64,000 bases of DNA from Bacillus sp. BP-3 (GCF_028401955.1 NZ_JAQOTJ010000001.1:467138-531137); one strand, 5' to 3'; shown: positions 26,327-36,034, numbered from the stretch's first letter. Notes: generated from the letters alone by a model not told the origin. Translations and numbers: made by a program.

Positions 26327-27592
26327 CTAAATGAAACTACTTGATATCAAATTTTTACGTCGATACACACTTAACACGATACCCATTAAAAACGCATGAA
26401 ACAGAGTTGGTATCAATCCGTAGCTAATAAAAGGCAAGGATATAGAAGCAATCGGTAATAAACCTATGATCATGCCAACGTTATAAATGAACTGAACTAC
26501 AAAAAGAGTCATTCCACCAACAAGAAGCAATTTACCATAATGATCATTTATTTTATAAGATATGACCATTATCCTTGCTACAAAAAGAGAAAGAATCAAG
26601 ACAAGGATAAGTGCAAACAAATAACCATAATAGTAAGTCAAACTTGCAAACACAAAATCAGTATGTGCAGCCTGAATGAACCCCATTTTTCCAGTTGCAC
26701 CAAACCACCCCGCTGACGACATTAACTCTTTTAAACGTAAATACATATAACCTGGACCGTCTGCGTAATTTTCTGGGTTTAAAAACCCTAAAATTCTAGC
26801 CAAATGGGGGCCCTTTACTGAGGGGCGAAAAAACAATTCACCGATGATAGATAAACAAATTGGTACAACTGTAATTATCAGTGCCTTTTTCTTACCTAAC
26901 TTACTCCACCAAAGCATAACAAATACCATCATGATATAGATAAAGGTTGTTGAAAGACTTGGTATAGTTAAGAATAGACACAAAGAAAACAAGTACAAAA
27001 TCCCAAGATGCCAAACCTTTAACCTACTATTATTAAAAAAAGAAGCCCAAGCTAGAAAAAAAAATGGTACAGCCATTAAACATCCAATTGTAATGGGACC
27101 AATTTTTATTAACGATTCTCCATACATTGAAGTGTTTGGAAAATAGCTTATCATTAACAGAATGAGTACTCCGATTGTGTAAAACAGCCATCCCATTCTC
27201 TCTAATTTCCGATAATCAATCATCATCATTCCAAAAGCCGTCGCAACACCGAGAATAACGAATATCACTTTATTGATTAGTAAATCATTCGTATGTCCAA
27301 GAGCTACAACTGGCAAGAAACCTAGCCCCAAAGCAGTCACTAATAAAATAATAATCAACCAATCAACCTTTGGCTTATGAAGTTTGTTAAGTTCTTGACC
27401 AAGTTTGATTGGACTTCCCATTTGTTCAACTGCCTTGTCTTCAGCAACTTTCTCACTTAACCCTTTCTCTATCCACATATTCTTCGCCTGTTTCAAGTGA
27501 AAATCTAGTTCAGTTGCCACGAGGTTCTTCGCTTCTTTTGATTTAATATGATTGGTAACTTCTTTTAAAAAACGATCCTCTTTTTTATTCAA
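26327..27592 (-). CDS. SEDS (FtsW/RodA/SpoVE) family protein with an N-terminal helical prefix domain
   Basis: SEDS proteins polymerise glycan strands from lipid II. Residues 1-75 are soluble and helical, with ELDFHLKQAK and a VEQMGSPIKLGQEL stretch, as in DUF1700/HAAS-type prefix domains found on membrane proteins next to PadR regulators. About ten membrane segments follow. GPHLARILGFLNPE and AAHTDFVFA match RodA/FtsW loops, the latter with the conserved aspartate; the usual GEELG after it is replaced by YYYGY. The start is TTG at 27592 after AGGGGTGAG. It is the third gene of a sigma-PadR-SEDS operon. Confidence 0.9.
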   Translation of the reverse strand: MNKKEDRFLKEVTNHIKSKEAKNLVATELDFHLKQAKNMWIEKGLSEKVAEDKAVEQMGSPIKLGQELNKLHKPKVDWLIIILLVTALGLGFLPVVALGHTNDLLINKVIFVILGVATAFGMMMIDYRKLERMGWLFYTIGVLILLMISYFPNTSMYGESLIKIGPITIGCLMAVPFFFLAWASFFNNSRLKVWHLGILYLFSLCLFLTIPSLSTTFIYIMMVFVMLWWSKLGKKKALIITVVPICLSIIGELFFRPSVKGPHLARILGFLNPENYADGPGYMYLRLKELMSSAGWFGATGKMGFIQAAHTDFVFASLTYYYGYLFALILVLILSLFVARIMVISYKINDHYGKLLLVGGMTLFVVQFIYNVGMIIGLLPIASISLPFISYGLIPTLFHAFLMGIVLSVYRRKNLISSSFI

Positions 27593-27599
27593 ATTTGTC

Positions 27600-28007
27600 T
27601 CACCCCTGTACTAATCCTTTTAATATAAATCGTGCCTTTGTAGAATTTTTTTCTGCCTTTCGTAGCATCTTTCTTCCCTTATCATTTAATTGATAATATT
27701 TAGCTCCTGAATGATCCCAACTTGATTGGATAAAATGATTCTGTTCTAGACGATGTAATAAGGTGTACAAAAAGCCTTCATTTCCTTCGAATTTTTGAAT
27801 CCCTCTCCCCCGTAATAGCTGCGCTAATTCATATCCTGTTTTTTCATGAATGAGAAGTTGTAAAACTGCTAAAAGGGTATCTTCTTCATTTTCGCATGGT
27901 TTATTGATTTTTTCGTAAACCTGCTTTCGATACTGATCAGAAAAACTCAAATGTTTAAAAGTTGTATTTTCCATTGATTTTCGTAGGCCCTTTAATCGAT
28001 CTTCCAT
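27600..28007 (-). CDS. PadR-like winged-helix regulator
   Basis: The 135 residues contain an N-terminal charged extension of about 40 residues, then a winged helix: LAVLQLLIHEKTGYELAQLL, GNEGFLYTLLHRLEQ and the wing SGAKYYQLNDKGRKML. This is the PadR pattern. It starts four bases after the sigma gene and ends seven bases before the SEDS gene, so the three are one transcript. PadR proteins beside genes with a DUF1700-like domain are thought to be paired with that domain as a signalling unit; here the domain is on the SEDS protein. Confidence 0.88.
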   Translation of the reverse strand: MEDRLKGLRKSMENTTFKHLSFSDQYRKQVYEKINKPCENEEDTLLAVLQLLIHEKTGYELAQLLRGRGIQKFEGNEGFLYTLLHRLEQNHFIQSSWDHSGAKYYQLNDKGRKMLRKAEKNSTKARFILKGLVQG

Positions 28008-28011
28008 TTGA

Positions 28012-28545
28012 TTATTCCTCCAATCTTTTCTTCAAGAGTTCCTTGGCTCTTTTCAGTCTTGTTTTTATCGTGTTTTCCTTCACTTCTATTACCATAGCAA
28101 TATCTTTGATTGGCAATTCTTCAAAATAAAAGAGATAAATCACTTCTCGATATTTTATTGGCAAATTCATTACTGCAGAAGCCAGCCTACGATCCTCATC
28201 ATTTTGAATAACTTTCTGTTCAACACTTTCTTTTTGAACCCCAGTATACGTAGATTCATTTTCTGCGACGATTACCTTTTTGTTATACCAACTTTTTATA
28301 TAGTCCTTACAATGATTAATGGCAATTTTCCACAACCATGTTCTTAACTTCGATTTTCCCTTGTATGTATGAAGAGATTTATAACATTTAACAAATATAT
28401 CTTGGGTTAAGTCCTCAGAGACCTCTTTATTATTTACATATGAATAAACAAGCTGTAAGATCTCCTGTCCATACTTGTTCATTATCTCATCTATAAGGGC
28501 CTCTTTATCTTCTATTTCAAATACCTCTGCTGTTAATTCATCCAC
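28012..28545 (-). CDS. ECF-type RNA polymerase sigma factor
   Basis: Region 2 is seen in QLVYSYVNNKEVSEDLTQDI and LRTWLWKIAINHCKDYI. Region 4 is seen in LPIKYREVIYLFYF and TIKTRLKRAKELLKKRL. Regions 1.1 and 3 are absent, so it is of the extracytoplasmic-function type. The start is GTG at 28545, seven bases after GGAGG, giving 177 residues. No typical anti-sigma gene is adjacent; the PadR and SEDS genes follow instead. The target genes are unknown. Confidence 0.92.
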   Translation of the reverse strand: MDELTAEVFEIEDKEALIDEIMNKYGQEILQLVYSYVNNKEVSEDLTQDIFVKCYKSLHTYKGKSKLRTWLWKIAINHCKDYIKSWYNKKVIVAENESTYTGVQKESVEQKVIQNDEDRRLASAVMNLPIKYREVIYLFYFEELPIKDIAMVIEVKENTIKTRLKRAKELLKKRLEE

Positions 28546-29030
28546 ATCAGTTCCTCCTTCCAATTTATTAGACGACGTACTCCATTAAAAAGTTTTTTAA
28601 TTCCTAAAAAAAACGGTTGGCAATGTCCATACCGTTTTGTTAAAACTATCTTTATTCCAAGTTTAATTTTGCTTTACTAAAAATAAATCTCTTATTTTAA
28701 CAAAGGCATATCCCTTTTGGTTTTCTAAATAATTCTCTACCCTAATTTCTTATTTTACTCCATGAAATTCATTATCCTGCCACCGTTCGTTTAATAAGAC
28801 TTACTCAATGGAATGACCCGATTATTGAACAAAGAAATACTCTACAAAATGGGTCTTTTTATCAAACTTTTTTACAAATTATCAAACTTTATTTTAAATT
28901 AACAATTAGAAGGGAGTGGAAGAAGATAGGTAGGGAATAACTGCTGGCATGTGCCCGATTGTGCGGGATTTTCATTAGTGGGGGATGAAAAAACACTGAT
29001 GGAAGTTTCAATTTATAAATTTCACACTCT
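28546..29030 (-). other. gap between the sigma gene and yqzH
   Basis: On the minus strand AAAACGG and CCGTTTT around 28610-28640 make a hairpin followed by T residues, about 80 bases before the sigma gene, so an attenuator is possible. No ECF promoter was recognised with confidence. The part from 28920 to 29012 is repeat family 1. The rest is AT-rich without an ORF. Confidence 0.35.
28920..29012 (-). repeat. dispersed repeat family 1, copy B (shortened)
   Basis: On the minus strand it begins AATTGAAACTTCCATCAGTG and continues with CATCCCCCACTAATGA, CACAATCGGGCACATGCC and AGCAGTTATTCCC, in the order of copy A. It starts about 16 bases after the yqzH stop, in the same orientation. Confidence 0.7.
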
Positions 29031-29216
29031 TTACGATAACGTAATGTATTCATACACGACATCTTCTACAGCCTCATATAAATCAATTTCCGCATTGTTA
29101 GAAATAATACTTTGAATACGTTCTATGAGCATTTCGTAGTCTTCTTGTGAAGTTGGCGTACATTGATATTGTTGAAAACTTTTTGTAATCATTTTTTCGA
29201 TTAATTTTTCACTCAT
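29031..29216 (-). CDS. YqzH family small protein
   Basis: The 61-residue soluble protein starts MSEKLIEKMITKSFQQY and resembles B. subtilis YqzH in length and in the ending, an acidic helix with DVVYEYI. The ATG at 29216 is preceded by AGGTGAG at eight bases; the in-frame GTG at 29228 overlaps that ribosome site. Function is unknown. A shortened family 1 repeat follows its stop. Confidence 0.75.
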   Translation of the reverse strand: MSEKLIEKMITKSFQQYQCTPTSQEDYEMLIERIQSIISNNAEIDLYEAVEDVVYEYITLS

Positions 29217-29296
29217 GATTTTTCTCACCTATATGTGTATATGTATTGTTTTTATTGTACTTGAATTTGATAAGAAAATCTCTACATCTTCGTTTG

Positions 29297-29416
29297 TGCA
29301 TAAAAATTCATTTGTTATAAAAGTTTTATTAGTAAAATGACCTTGTAATGTTATTTTTTTATTGTTTATAAATTTATAAATATTTAATTGACTCTATAAA
29401 TATACAATACTATAAT
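29297..29416 (+). promoter_or_regulatory. argC promoter with ArgR/AhrC-type boxes
   Basis: TTGACT (29388-29393) and TATAAT (29411-29416) are 17 bases apart. TGCATAAAAATTCA at 29297-29310 matches the arginine box pattern. The A/T stretches around the promoter (TATAAATATTTAAT and TATAAATATACAAT) resemble weaker boxes. The layout of a distant strong box and boxes over the promoter is like the known arginine operon operator of B. subtilis. Confidence 0.75.
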
Positions 29417-29450
29417 CGTATTTAAATCTAAAAGGTAATGAGGAGGAATT

Positions 29451-30488
29451 ATGAAAGCGGCAATTATTGGAGCGACTGGATACGGGGGGCTTGAGCTTTT
29501 ACGATTATTAACACATCACCAAAGCTTTACAGTGACATCGTTACATTCTTTTTCGCAAATTGGAGAGGTTATGACAACACCATATCCTCATTTATCTACT
29601 TTTGTTTCTCATACATTAGCCGAGGTAGATGTTGAAGGGATTGCGAAAGAAGCGGATCTTGTATTTTTAGCAACGCCGGCTGGGGTGTCAGCAAATTTAA
29701 CTCCGAGTTTACTAGAGGCTGGTGTAAGAGTAATTGATTTATCAGGAGATTTTCGAATTCGAAAACCGGCTATATATGAAGAGTGGTATAAAAAAACAGC
29801 CGCCAAAGAAGAAATATTACAACAAGCAGTGTACGGATTAACGGAGTGGAAAAAAAGCGAAATCGCAACTGCAAATTTAATTGCAAATCCAGGATGTTAT
29901 GCAACAGGGGCTTTGCTGGCGGCAGCTCCATTAGTAAAAAACGGAATCATTGCAGTGGATTCCCTTATTATTGATGCGAAATCGGGAGTTTCTGGAGCAG
30001 GAAAGACACCGACAAATATGACGCACTTCCCGGAAATTCACGATAATTTATTTATTTATAAAGTAAATGAACATCAGCATATCCCGGAAATTGAGCAAAT
30101 TTTGCAAGAATGGGATGAGAACATGAAACCAATCACGTTTAGCACACATCTGATTCCGATTACGAGAGGGATTATGGTCACGCTTTATGCAAAGGCGAAG
30201 CAGGAGATAACAGATGCTGTGCTTCAGCAAGTTTATGAGGAAAGTTATTGTCATTCACCGTTTGTAAGAATACGAGAAAAGGGAGTTTTTCCAAGTCCGA
30301 AAGAAGTAAGGGGATCTAACTTTTGTGACATCGGAACGGCTTATGATAAACGAACGGGACGAATTACGATTGTAGCAGTCATTGATAATGTAATGAAGGG
30401 TGCAGCTGGGCAAGCTGTGCAAAATGCAAATATATTAGCAGGGGTGGAAGAGACGGAGAACTTACACTTTATGCCGTTGTATCCGTAA
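29451..30488 (+). CDS. argC: N-acetyl-gamma-glutamyl-phosphate reductase
   Basis: The third step of ornithine synthesis: NADPH reduction of N-acetylglutamyl phosphate to the semialdehyde. It has the Rossmann motif IGATGYGGLEL and the catalytic cysteine in ANPGCYATGA near 147-156, then SGVSGAGKTP and the late HLIPITRGIM. The 345-residue length is typical. GAGGAGG precedes the ATG. It opens the argCJBDF operon. Confidence 0.96.
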   Translation: MKAAIIGATGYGGLELLRLLTHHQSFTVTSLHSFSQIGEVMTTPYPHLSTFVSHTLAEVDVEGIAKEADLVFLATPAGVSANLTPSLLEAGVRVIDLSGDFRIRKPAIYEEWYKKTAAKEEILQQAVYGLTEWKKSEIATANLIANPGCYATGALLAAAPLVKNGIIAVDSLIIDAKSGVSGAGKTPTNMTHFPEIHDNLFIYKVNEHQHIPEIEQILQEWDENMKPITFSTHLIPITRGIMVTLYAKAKQEITDAVLQQVYEESYCHSPFVRIREKGVFPSPKEVRGSNFCDIGTAYDKRTGRITIVAVIDNVMKGAAGQAVQNANILAGVEETENLHFMPLYP

Positions 30489-30500
30489 GGGGGAGAAAGC

Positions 30501-31724
30501 ATGATTGAAACAGTAATATGTACGAAGATAGAAAACGGTTCAATTGTAACACCAAAAGGATTTGCCGCGATTGGGATTCATGCAGGGTTAAGAAAAGAGA
30601 AAAAAGATATGGGAGCAATCGTATGTGAAGTACCGGCGAGCTGTGGGGCTGTTTATACGCAAAATCAATTTCAAGCAGCTCCTATTATTGTTACGAAAGA
30701 GAGTATTGCCGCTAAGCAAAAATTACAGGCTATTGTTGTGAATAGTGCAAATGCGAATTCTTGCACAGGTGCAAAAGGACTGCAGGATGCATATGAAATG
30801 CGTGCATTAGCTGCTAAGCAGTTTCATGTAGAGGAGAAGTACGTTGCGGTAGCGTCTACAGGGGTCATTGGAGAGCCTCTACCAATGGAGAAAGTACGAA
30901 GTGGTATTTCTTCGTTCCAACCCTCAACAGAAGTAGAGATTGCGACATCGTTTTATGAAGCAATTTTGACGACAGATTTAGTTGCGAAACAATCATGTTA
31001 CAAGTTTTCGATTGAGGGGAAAGAGGTTGCAATTGCCGGAGCTGCGAAAGGATCGGGGATGATTCATCCAAATATGGCAACGATGCTCGGGTTTATTACG
31101 ACTGATGTGAATATAGAAAGTGAAACATTACAAAGAGCTTTATCGCAAATTACAAATCATACATTTAATCAAATTACCGTCGATGGAGATACCTCTACAA
31201 ATGATATGGTACTTGTTATGGCTAGCGGGTTATCCAATACAACTGCAATATGCGAAGAACATCCTGAATGGGAGAAGTTTATACTCGCACTTGGAAAGGT
31301 ATGTGAAGATTTAGCAAAGCAAATTGCAAAAGATGGAGAGGGAGCGACAAAGTTAATTGAAGTAAATGTGCATGGTTCGCGAACTGTGGAAGAAGCAAAT
31401 ATGATCGCGAAGCAAATTGTTGGCTCCAATCTTGTGAAAGCTGCTGTATACGGTGAGGATGCAAACTGGGGGAGAATTATTAGCGCACTTGGACAAAGTG
31501 GCATTGTGATTGAACCACATACGGTTGATATTTCTATTCAGTCGATTGTGGTGTTAAAGAATAGTGAACCTCAATGTTTTTCAGAAGAGGAGATGAAACA
31601 AATGCTGCAACAAGAAGAGCTTGTTATTGATGTATATCTACATATAGGCAAGTCAAGCGGAAGAGCATGGGGATGCGACTTAAGTTATGAATATATAAAA
31701 ATTAATGCTTGTTATCACACGTAA
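30501..31724 (+). CDS. argJ: bifunctional ornithine acetyltransferase / N-acetylglutamate synthase
   Basis: ArgJ recycles the acetyl group from N-acetylornithine to glutamate. The precursor is cut by itself between A193 and T194 in IHPNMATMLGF, making two subunits with a catalytic N-terminal threonine. KGSGMIHP and the late GEDANWGRI are family signatures. It is 407 residues long. GGGGGAGAAAGC precedes the ATG, 12 bases after argC. Confidence 0.96.
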   Translation: MIETVICTKIENGSIVTPKGFAAIGIHAGLRKEKKDMGAIVCEVPASCGAVYTQNQFQAAPIIVTKESIAAKQKLQAIVVNSANANSCTGAKGLQDAYEMRALAAKQFHVEEKYVAVASTGVIGEPLPMEKVRSGISSFQPSTEVEIATSFYEAILTTDLVAKQSCYKFSIEGKEVAIAGAAKGSGMIHPNMATMLGFITTDVNIESETLQRALSQITNHTFNQITVDGDTSTNDMVLVMASGLSNTTAICEEHPEWEKFILALGKVCEDLAKQIAKDGEGATKLIEVNVHGSRTVEEANMIAKQIVGSNLVKAAVYGEDANWGRIISALGQSGIVIEPHTVDISIQSIVVLKNSEPQCFSEEEMKQMLQQEELVIDVYLHIGKSSGRAWGCDLSYEYIKINACYHT

Positions 31725-31735
31725 GGAGAGAAGAG

Positions 31736-32530
31736 ATGAGAGAACGTATTGTAATAAAATGCGGCGGCAGTATGTTGGCTCGTTTAGGTGAAACATTTTT
31801 TCAATGTATGAAACAAATTGCGCAAATGTATGATGTGATTGTTGTTCATGGCGGCGGGCCTGAAATTGATGCGATGCTAAATAAATTAAGTATTCCGATT
31901 GAAAAGAAAGATGGACTGCGTGTAACAACAGCAGAGGTAATGAAAATTGTGCAAATGGTGTTATGCGGCAGCACAAATAAGACATTTGTTTCAAAATTAA
32001 ATGAGCAAAAACTTGAAGCGATTGGACTATCCGGCTGTGATGGAAGGTTACTGCAAGTTGCTCCGCTAGAAGCGGAACTTGGTTTTGTTGGTGAAGTGAA
32101 ATTTGTTCGAAAGGCGTTATTACAATGTTTGTTAGCAAATCAGTTTATTCCTGTTGTTGCACCTGTTGGAGTAATGGATGGACAGTTATATAACGTGAAT
32201 GCAGATACAGCAGCAGCGGCGATTGCGACAGCAATCAATGCGGGGAAATTAATTTTTATTACAGATGTAGATGGCATTATAGATAAGAAGAAGCTCATTG
32301 AGAAAGCAAATGAACGGCAGCTTCTCGAGCTTATAAATAAGGGAACGATTATAGGTGGGATGATTCCGAAAGTGAAAGCTGCATTGACATCATTAGAACT
32401 AGGGGTAAAGGATGTTGTAATTGTGAATGGTACACAATGTTTTTTGACAAATGAAGGAGAGTGGATTGGAACAACAATAACAAAAGGGGGGAGAAGTAGT
32501 GGGAAAGCATATTTTTCCAACATACAGTAG
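31736..32530 (+). CDS. argB: acetylglutamate kinase
   Basis: It phosphorylates N-acetylglutamate. It has the amino acid kinase fold, with [10 protein letters not shown] at the N-terminus, [13 protein letters not shown] and [13 protein letters not shown]. The ATG at 31736 follows AAGGAGAGAAG and gives 264 residues; an in-frame start at 31709 would overlap argJ and precede that site. Its end overlaps argD by 32 bases. Confidence 0.96.
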   Translation: MRERIVIKCGGSMLARLGETFFQCMKQIAQMYDVIVVHGGGPEIDAMLNKLSIPIEKKDGLRVTTAEVMKIVQMVLCGSTNKTFVSKLNEQKLEAIGLSGCDGRLLQVAPLEAELGFVGEVKFVRKALLQCLLANQFIPVVAPVGVMDGQLYNVNADTAAAAIATAINAGKLIFITDVDGIIDKKKLIEKANERQLLELINKGTIIGGMIPKVKAALTSLELGVKDVVIVNGTQCFLTNEGEWIGTTITKGGRSSGKAYFSNIQ

Positions 32531-33653
32531 ACGAAATATTGAAATTGTGAACGGGAGCGGCACAAAGGTAACTGATAAACAAGGAAAGCAATATTTAGAT
32601 TTTACTTCCGGCATCGCGGTATGTAATTTAGGACATTGTCATCCAGCGGTGGTAAATGCTGTAGAAGAGCAATTACAAACGATATGGCACATTTCCAATT
32701 TATTTCCTCATACCGTACAAGAAGAAGTTGCTAAGTTATTAACAGAAGGTCGCCAGTTACACTATGCATTTTTTTGTAATAGCGGAGCGGAAGCAAATGA
32801 GGCAGCGCTGAAGTTAGCACGTAAGTATACAGAGAAATCAGTTGTGATTACGTGTAAACAATCATTTCACGGACGAACTTTTGCAACGATGAGTGCAACA
32901 GGACAATCTAAAATTCATGATGGATTTGGACCACTTCTTCCAAGTTTTCTACACATTCCTTTTAATGATATTACTGCGTTTCAAGAAGCGATGAATGAAG
33001 AAGTTGCAGCAGTTATGGTGGAAGTTGTACAAGGAGAAGGTGGTGTTTTTCCAGCAGATGTTCCATTTTTGCGTAAAATTGAGAAGTTGTGTCATACAAA
33101 CGGTGCACTTTTCATCGTCGATGAAGTACAGACCGGAATTGGAAGAACAGGGACGCTATTTGCATATGAACAAATGGGAATATTACCTGATGTTGTCACG
33201 GTTGCAAAAGCGCTTGGAAATGGTATTCCAGTTGGAGCGATGCTGAGTAAAAAAGAGTTAGGATCCGTTTTTTCTCCAGGAACACACGGCTCGACGTTTG
33301 GTGGGAATTTTATTGCGATGGCAGCTGCAAAAGAAGTATTACAAATTATTTCACGGCCTTCTTTCTTGCAAGAAGTACAAGAAAAAGGAGCGTATTTTTT
33401 ACGGAAATTACAAGAAGAGTTCCAGGATATGGAGTGGATTATTGATATTCGGGGGAAAGGACTCATGATTGGAGTTGTTTGCAACGGGGAAGTCAGTGCG
33501 ATGGTAGCGGCGTTAGAGAAAGAAGGCCTTCTCGTTTTGCAAGCTGGACCTAATGTACTGCGTATATTACCGCCGCTTATTGTAACGAAAGCTGAAATAG
33601 ATGAAGCAGTGCATATGATGAATCGTGTATGTAAACAAGCATTGCTAAAATAG
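32499..33653 (+). CDS. argD: acetylornithine aminotransferase
   Basis: This pyridoxal-phosphate enzyme converts N-acetylglutamate semialdehyde to N-acetylornithine. [30 protein letters not shown] and the cofactor lysine in [14 protein letters not shown] are intact. The GTG start at 32499 follows AAAGGGGGGAG inside argB. Length is 384 residues. It is a class III aminotransferase; the operon position fixes the substrate. Confidence 0.95.
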   Translation: MGKHIFPTYSRRNIEIVNGSGTKVTDKQGKQYLDFTSGIAVCNLGHCHPAVVNAVEEQLQTIWHISNLFPHTVQEEVAKLLTEGRQLHYAFFCNSGAEANEAALKLARKYTEKSVVITCKQSFHGRTFATMSATGQSKIHDGFGPLLPSFLHIPFNDITAFQEAMNEEVAAVMVEVVQGEGGVFPADVPFLRKIEKLCHTNGALFIVDEVQTGIGRTGTLFAYEQMGILPDVVTVAKALGNGIPVGAMLSKKELGSVFSPGTHGSTFGGNFIAMAAAKEVLQIISRPSFLQEVQEKGAYFLRKLQEEFQDMEWIIDIRGKGLMIGVVCNGEVSAMVAALEKEGLLVLQAGPNVLRILPPLIVTKAEIDEAVHMMNRVCKQALLK

Positions 33654-33666
33654 AGGAGGAATTTGT

Positions 33667-34617
33667 ATGAAAACAGTTTCTGTACCAAAACTGCAAACAA
33701 AGGATATTTTAACATTAGAAGAATTATCACAAGAAGAAATCCTTGCAATTATTGAGTTTGCGATGTATGTAAAAAAAGAAAAAACGTTGCCACTCTTAGA
33801 CAGAAAAATTTTAGGATTAATCTTTGATAAACACTCTACTCGTACACGTGTATCTTTTGAAGCTGGAATGATTCAGCTTGGAGGGTATGGTATGTTTTTA
33901 AACGGCAAAGAACTGCAACTTGGAAGAGGAGAAAGTATTGCGGATACGGCAAAAGTGCTATCACAATATATAGATGGGATTATGATTCGAACGTTTTCAC
34001 ATGCGGAAGTAGAAGAATTAGCAAAGGAAGCGACAATTCCCATTATTAATGGATTAACAGATGATCATCATCCGTGTCAAGCATTGGCAGATTTAATGAC
34101 GATTTATGAAGAAGCAAAGACATTTAAAAATATTAAGCTAGCTTACGTTGGTGATGGAAATAATGTTTGTCATTCACTGCTCCTTGCGAGTGCGAAAGTA
34201 GGGATGAACATTACAGTTGCAACGCCTCTAGGATATGAAGCGAATGAAGAAATCGTGAAGCGTGCAATTGAAATTGCAAAGGAAACAGGAGCTAAAATTC
34301 AGATTACATATAATGCAAAAGAGGCTGTCAAAGAAGCGGATTTTATTTATACGGATGTTTGGATGAGTATGGGGCAAGAAGACAATAGAGAGAAATATAA
34401 ATTGTTTCAGCCATATCAAGTGAATGGGCAACTTGTCCAAGAAGCAAAATCAACTTATCGTTTCTTACATTGTCTCCCAGCTCATCGCGAAGAAGAAGTC
34501 ACCTCAGAAATCATTGATGGTCCACAATCCATTGTGTTTCAACAAGCGGGAAATCGCCTGCATGTACAAAAGACATTATTAGTCAGTTTATTACAAGATG
34601 AACAACCTTCTTCATAA
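33667..34617 (+). CDS. argF: ornithine carbamoyltransferase
   Basis: It makes citrulline from ornithine and carbamoyl phosphate. The carbamoyl-phosphate site is seen in [10 protein letters not shown], the HHPCQALAD motif is present, and the ornithine loop is FLHCLPAHR. Length is 316 residues. AGAGGAGG precedes the ATG. It is the last gene of argCJBDF; carbamoyl-phosphate synthetase genes are not in the operon. Confidence 0.96.
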   Translation: MKTVSVPKLQTKDILTLEELSQEEILAIIEFAMYVKKEKTLPLLDRKILGLIFDKHSTRTRVSFEAGMIQLGGYGMFLNGKELQLGRGESIADTAKVLSQYIDGIMIRTFSHAEVEELAKEATIPIINGLTDDHHPCQALADLMTIYEEAKTFKNIKLAYVGDGNNVCHSLLLASAKVGMNITVATPLGYEANEEIVKRAIEIAKETGAKIQITYNAKEAVKEADFIYTDVWMSMGQEDNREKYKLFQPYQVNGQLVQEAKSTYRFLHCLPAHREEEVTSEIIDGPQSIVFQQAGNRLHVQKTLLVSLLQDEQPSS

Positions 34618-34634
34618 TAGAAGGTTGTTTTTGG
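34601..34634 (+). terminator. terminator of the arg operon, overlapping the end of argF
   Basis: AACAACCTTCT pairs with AGAAGGTTGTT around TCATAAT, then T residues. The left arm encodes the last residues of ArgF. Confidence 0.9.
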
Positions 34635-34721
34635 TTCGAAATGTCTTATCTAGATTTCGCATTTTCTCTTTACATACTTTATAATAGTAAGAAACAGAAA
34701 AATATAAGAGAGATGATGTAG

Positions 34722-35273
34722 ATGCGAGTAAATAAGAAAACATATTCATTCTTTCAGCGTATTTGGCGAGGGATGAAGTTAAATTATTATAAATTATTGC
34801 GTGCACCAGAAGGCGCGAAAATTGTATCGCGAGGATTTGCTGTTGGATTTGGAATGGAGATGTTAGTTATTCATACAGCTTCGCTCGTATATCTTATTTT
34901 TTATCCACTTGTTCGATTACTGAAAGGTTCATTTCCTGCAGCTGTGATCGGTAATATTATTGGGAAAATAACATTTTTACCTGTCCTTCTCATTCCTTTT
35001 GCGCATGCATTAGGAAAACTCATTTATCCTTTTGAAGTAAAAAAAATACCGCTTCACCATTATACAATAGGAGATTTTTTTTCAAGTAATGGACTAACAA
35101 TATTAAGAAGTCTGTTACAAAGTGAAGTATATGTAATAATAGGTATGACGATTATAGGAGTTGGACTCGGCATAATTGCCTATTTTGTTATGCACTATTT
35201 ATACGAGAAAAACCGCAAATTACGATTGACGAAAAGAAAGAAACAAATAAAAAGACCAATTGCACAACTATAA
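34722..35273 (+). CDS. DUF2062 family membrane protein
   Basis: The 183-residue protein has a basic N-terminus (FFQRIWRGMKLNYYKLLRAP), then hydrophobic segments near 38-62, 72-100 and 133-160, and a very basic tail (KLRLTKRKKQIKR). The segment APEGAKIVSRGFAVGFGMEML fits DUF2062. Function is unknown. AGAGATGATGTAG precedes the ATG; the ribosome site is weak. It has its own -10 element (TATAATAG near 34680). Confidence 0.82.
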   Translation: MRVNKKTYSFFQRIWRGMKLNYYKLLRAPEGAKIVSRGFAVGFGMEMLVIHTASLVYLIFYPLVRLLKGSFPAAVIGNIIGKITFLPVLLIPFAHALGKLIYPFEVKKIPLHHYTIGDFFSSNGLTILRSLLQSEVYVIIGMTIIGVGLGIIAYFVMHYLYEKNRKLRLTKRKKQIKRPIAQL

Positions 35274-35327
35274 TGAATGCACATCAAATTTCCTTTTTGA
35301 ATATGCTTCTAAAAAGGAGGAAAGTTG

Positions 35328-35486
35328 ATGTTTTTTTCTTATTATGATCCTAGGTACTACCCGCATGTTGTATATTATCCTGTTTCTTATGTAAGACAGA
35401 CTGTTCAACCATCACAAGAAAGTAAACCATATTTAACTACTTGGCCGTATTCAAATGTATATTACGGAAACTATTATGAGACATAA
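35328..35486 (+). CDS. tyrosine-rich small protein (52 residues)
   Basis: An open frame starts with ATG at 35328, seven bases after AAAAAGGAGG, and ends at a stop that touches a terminator. The product has 13 tyrosines and 5 prolines in 52 residues, with repeats of the kind YYDPRYYPHVVYYP and YSNVYYGNYYET. Tyrosine-rich small proteins are common in Bacillus spore coats, but no coat family was recognised and no sigma-K promoter was identified. It may be cotranscribed with the preceding gene. Confidence 0.7.
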   Translation: MFFSYYDPRYYPHVVYYPVSYVRQTVQPSQESKPYLTTWPYSNVYYGNYYET

Positions 35487-35513
35487 AGCTGCTTCTAGTT
35501 AGAAGCAGCTTTA
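35486..35513. terminator. bidirectional terminator
   Basis: AAAGCTGCTTCTA and TAGAAGCAGCTTT form a perfect 13-bp stem around GT. It separates the tyrosine-rich gene (+) from the MarR gene (-). Confidence 0.88.
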
Positions 35514-35957
35514 TATATTGGCTTTCATAATTAAATTTTGGATAGTTTGCAATGAATGGGTTAACTGCTCCCGATCGTTTGCTGATAATGTTTGTAAATT
35601 CTCTTTTAGTTTTTTTAAAAGGAATTGTTTGTATTGATTGACTAATGATGTTCCTTCGGCTGTAAGAGACATTAAAATAACACGTCGATCTTTTTCGCTA
35701 TAATGGCGCTCTACAAGCTCTTCTTGAATGAGTTTATTTAGCAATGGTGTCATATTCGGCCTTGAAATAGCTAATCGTTTACCGATTTCTGAAACTGCTA
35801 ATGTATCTCGCTCATGCAATAACAATAATACCTGCGTATGTGATGGCGGCATATGTCGCTCAGAAGAGAACTCTCCAGGAAGCATAAACTTGCGATAAAA
35901 AAGAGGCACTAGCGAAAGGAGATGATCAACGATGCGTTCCCACTCACGTGAATCCAT
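35511..35957 (-). CDS. MarR family transcriptional regulator
   Basis: The winged helix is clear: TLAVSEIGKRLAISRPNMTPLLNKL followed by the wing with YSEKDRRVILMSLTAEG. The ATG at 35957 follows AAGGGGGGGCC and gives 149 residues; a longer frame from 36074 runs back into a repeat element and has no ribosome site. MarR proteins usually repress efflux or stress genes in response to small ligands. The target is not evident because the neighbours face away or are unrelated. Confidence 0.9.
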   Translation of the reverse strand: MDSREWERIVDHLLSLVPLFYRKFMLPGEFSSERHMPPSHTQVLLLLHERDTLAVSEIGKRLAISRPNMTPLLNKLIQEELVERHYSEKDRRVILMSLTAEGTSLVNQYKQFLLKKLKENLQTLSANDREQLTHSLQTIQNLIMKANI

Positions 35958-36034
35958 ATAACAGGCCCCCCCTTCTGTTCTTATTGTAACAAAAAAACAT
36001 AATGTTATAAAAATAGAATGATTCTTTTGTGAAT

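Noticed and set aside
28546-28660. Autoregulated ECF promoter before the sigma gene
   Set aside because: A CGTC-like -10 is present on the minus strand, but no AAC-type -35 lies at the right distance.
33092-33748. A 218-residue minus-strand open frame
   Set aside because: It lies wholly opposite argD and the start of argF, has no family features and no ribosome site.
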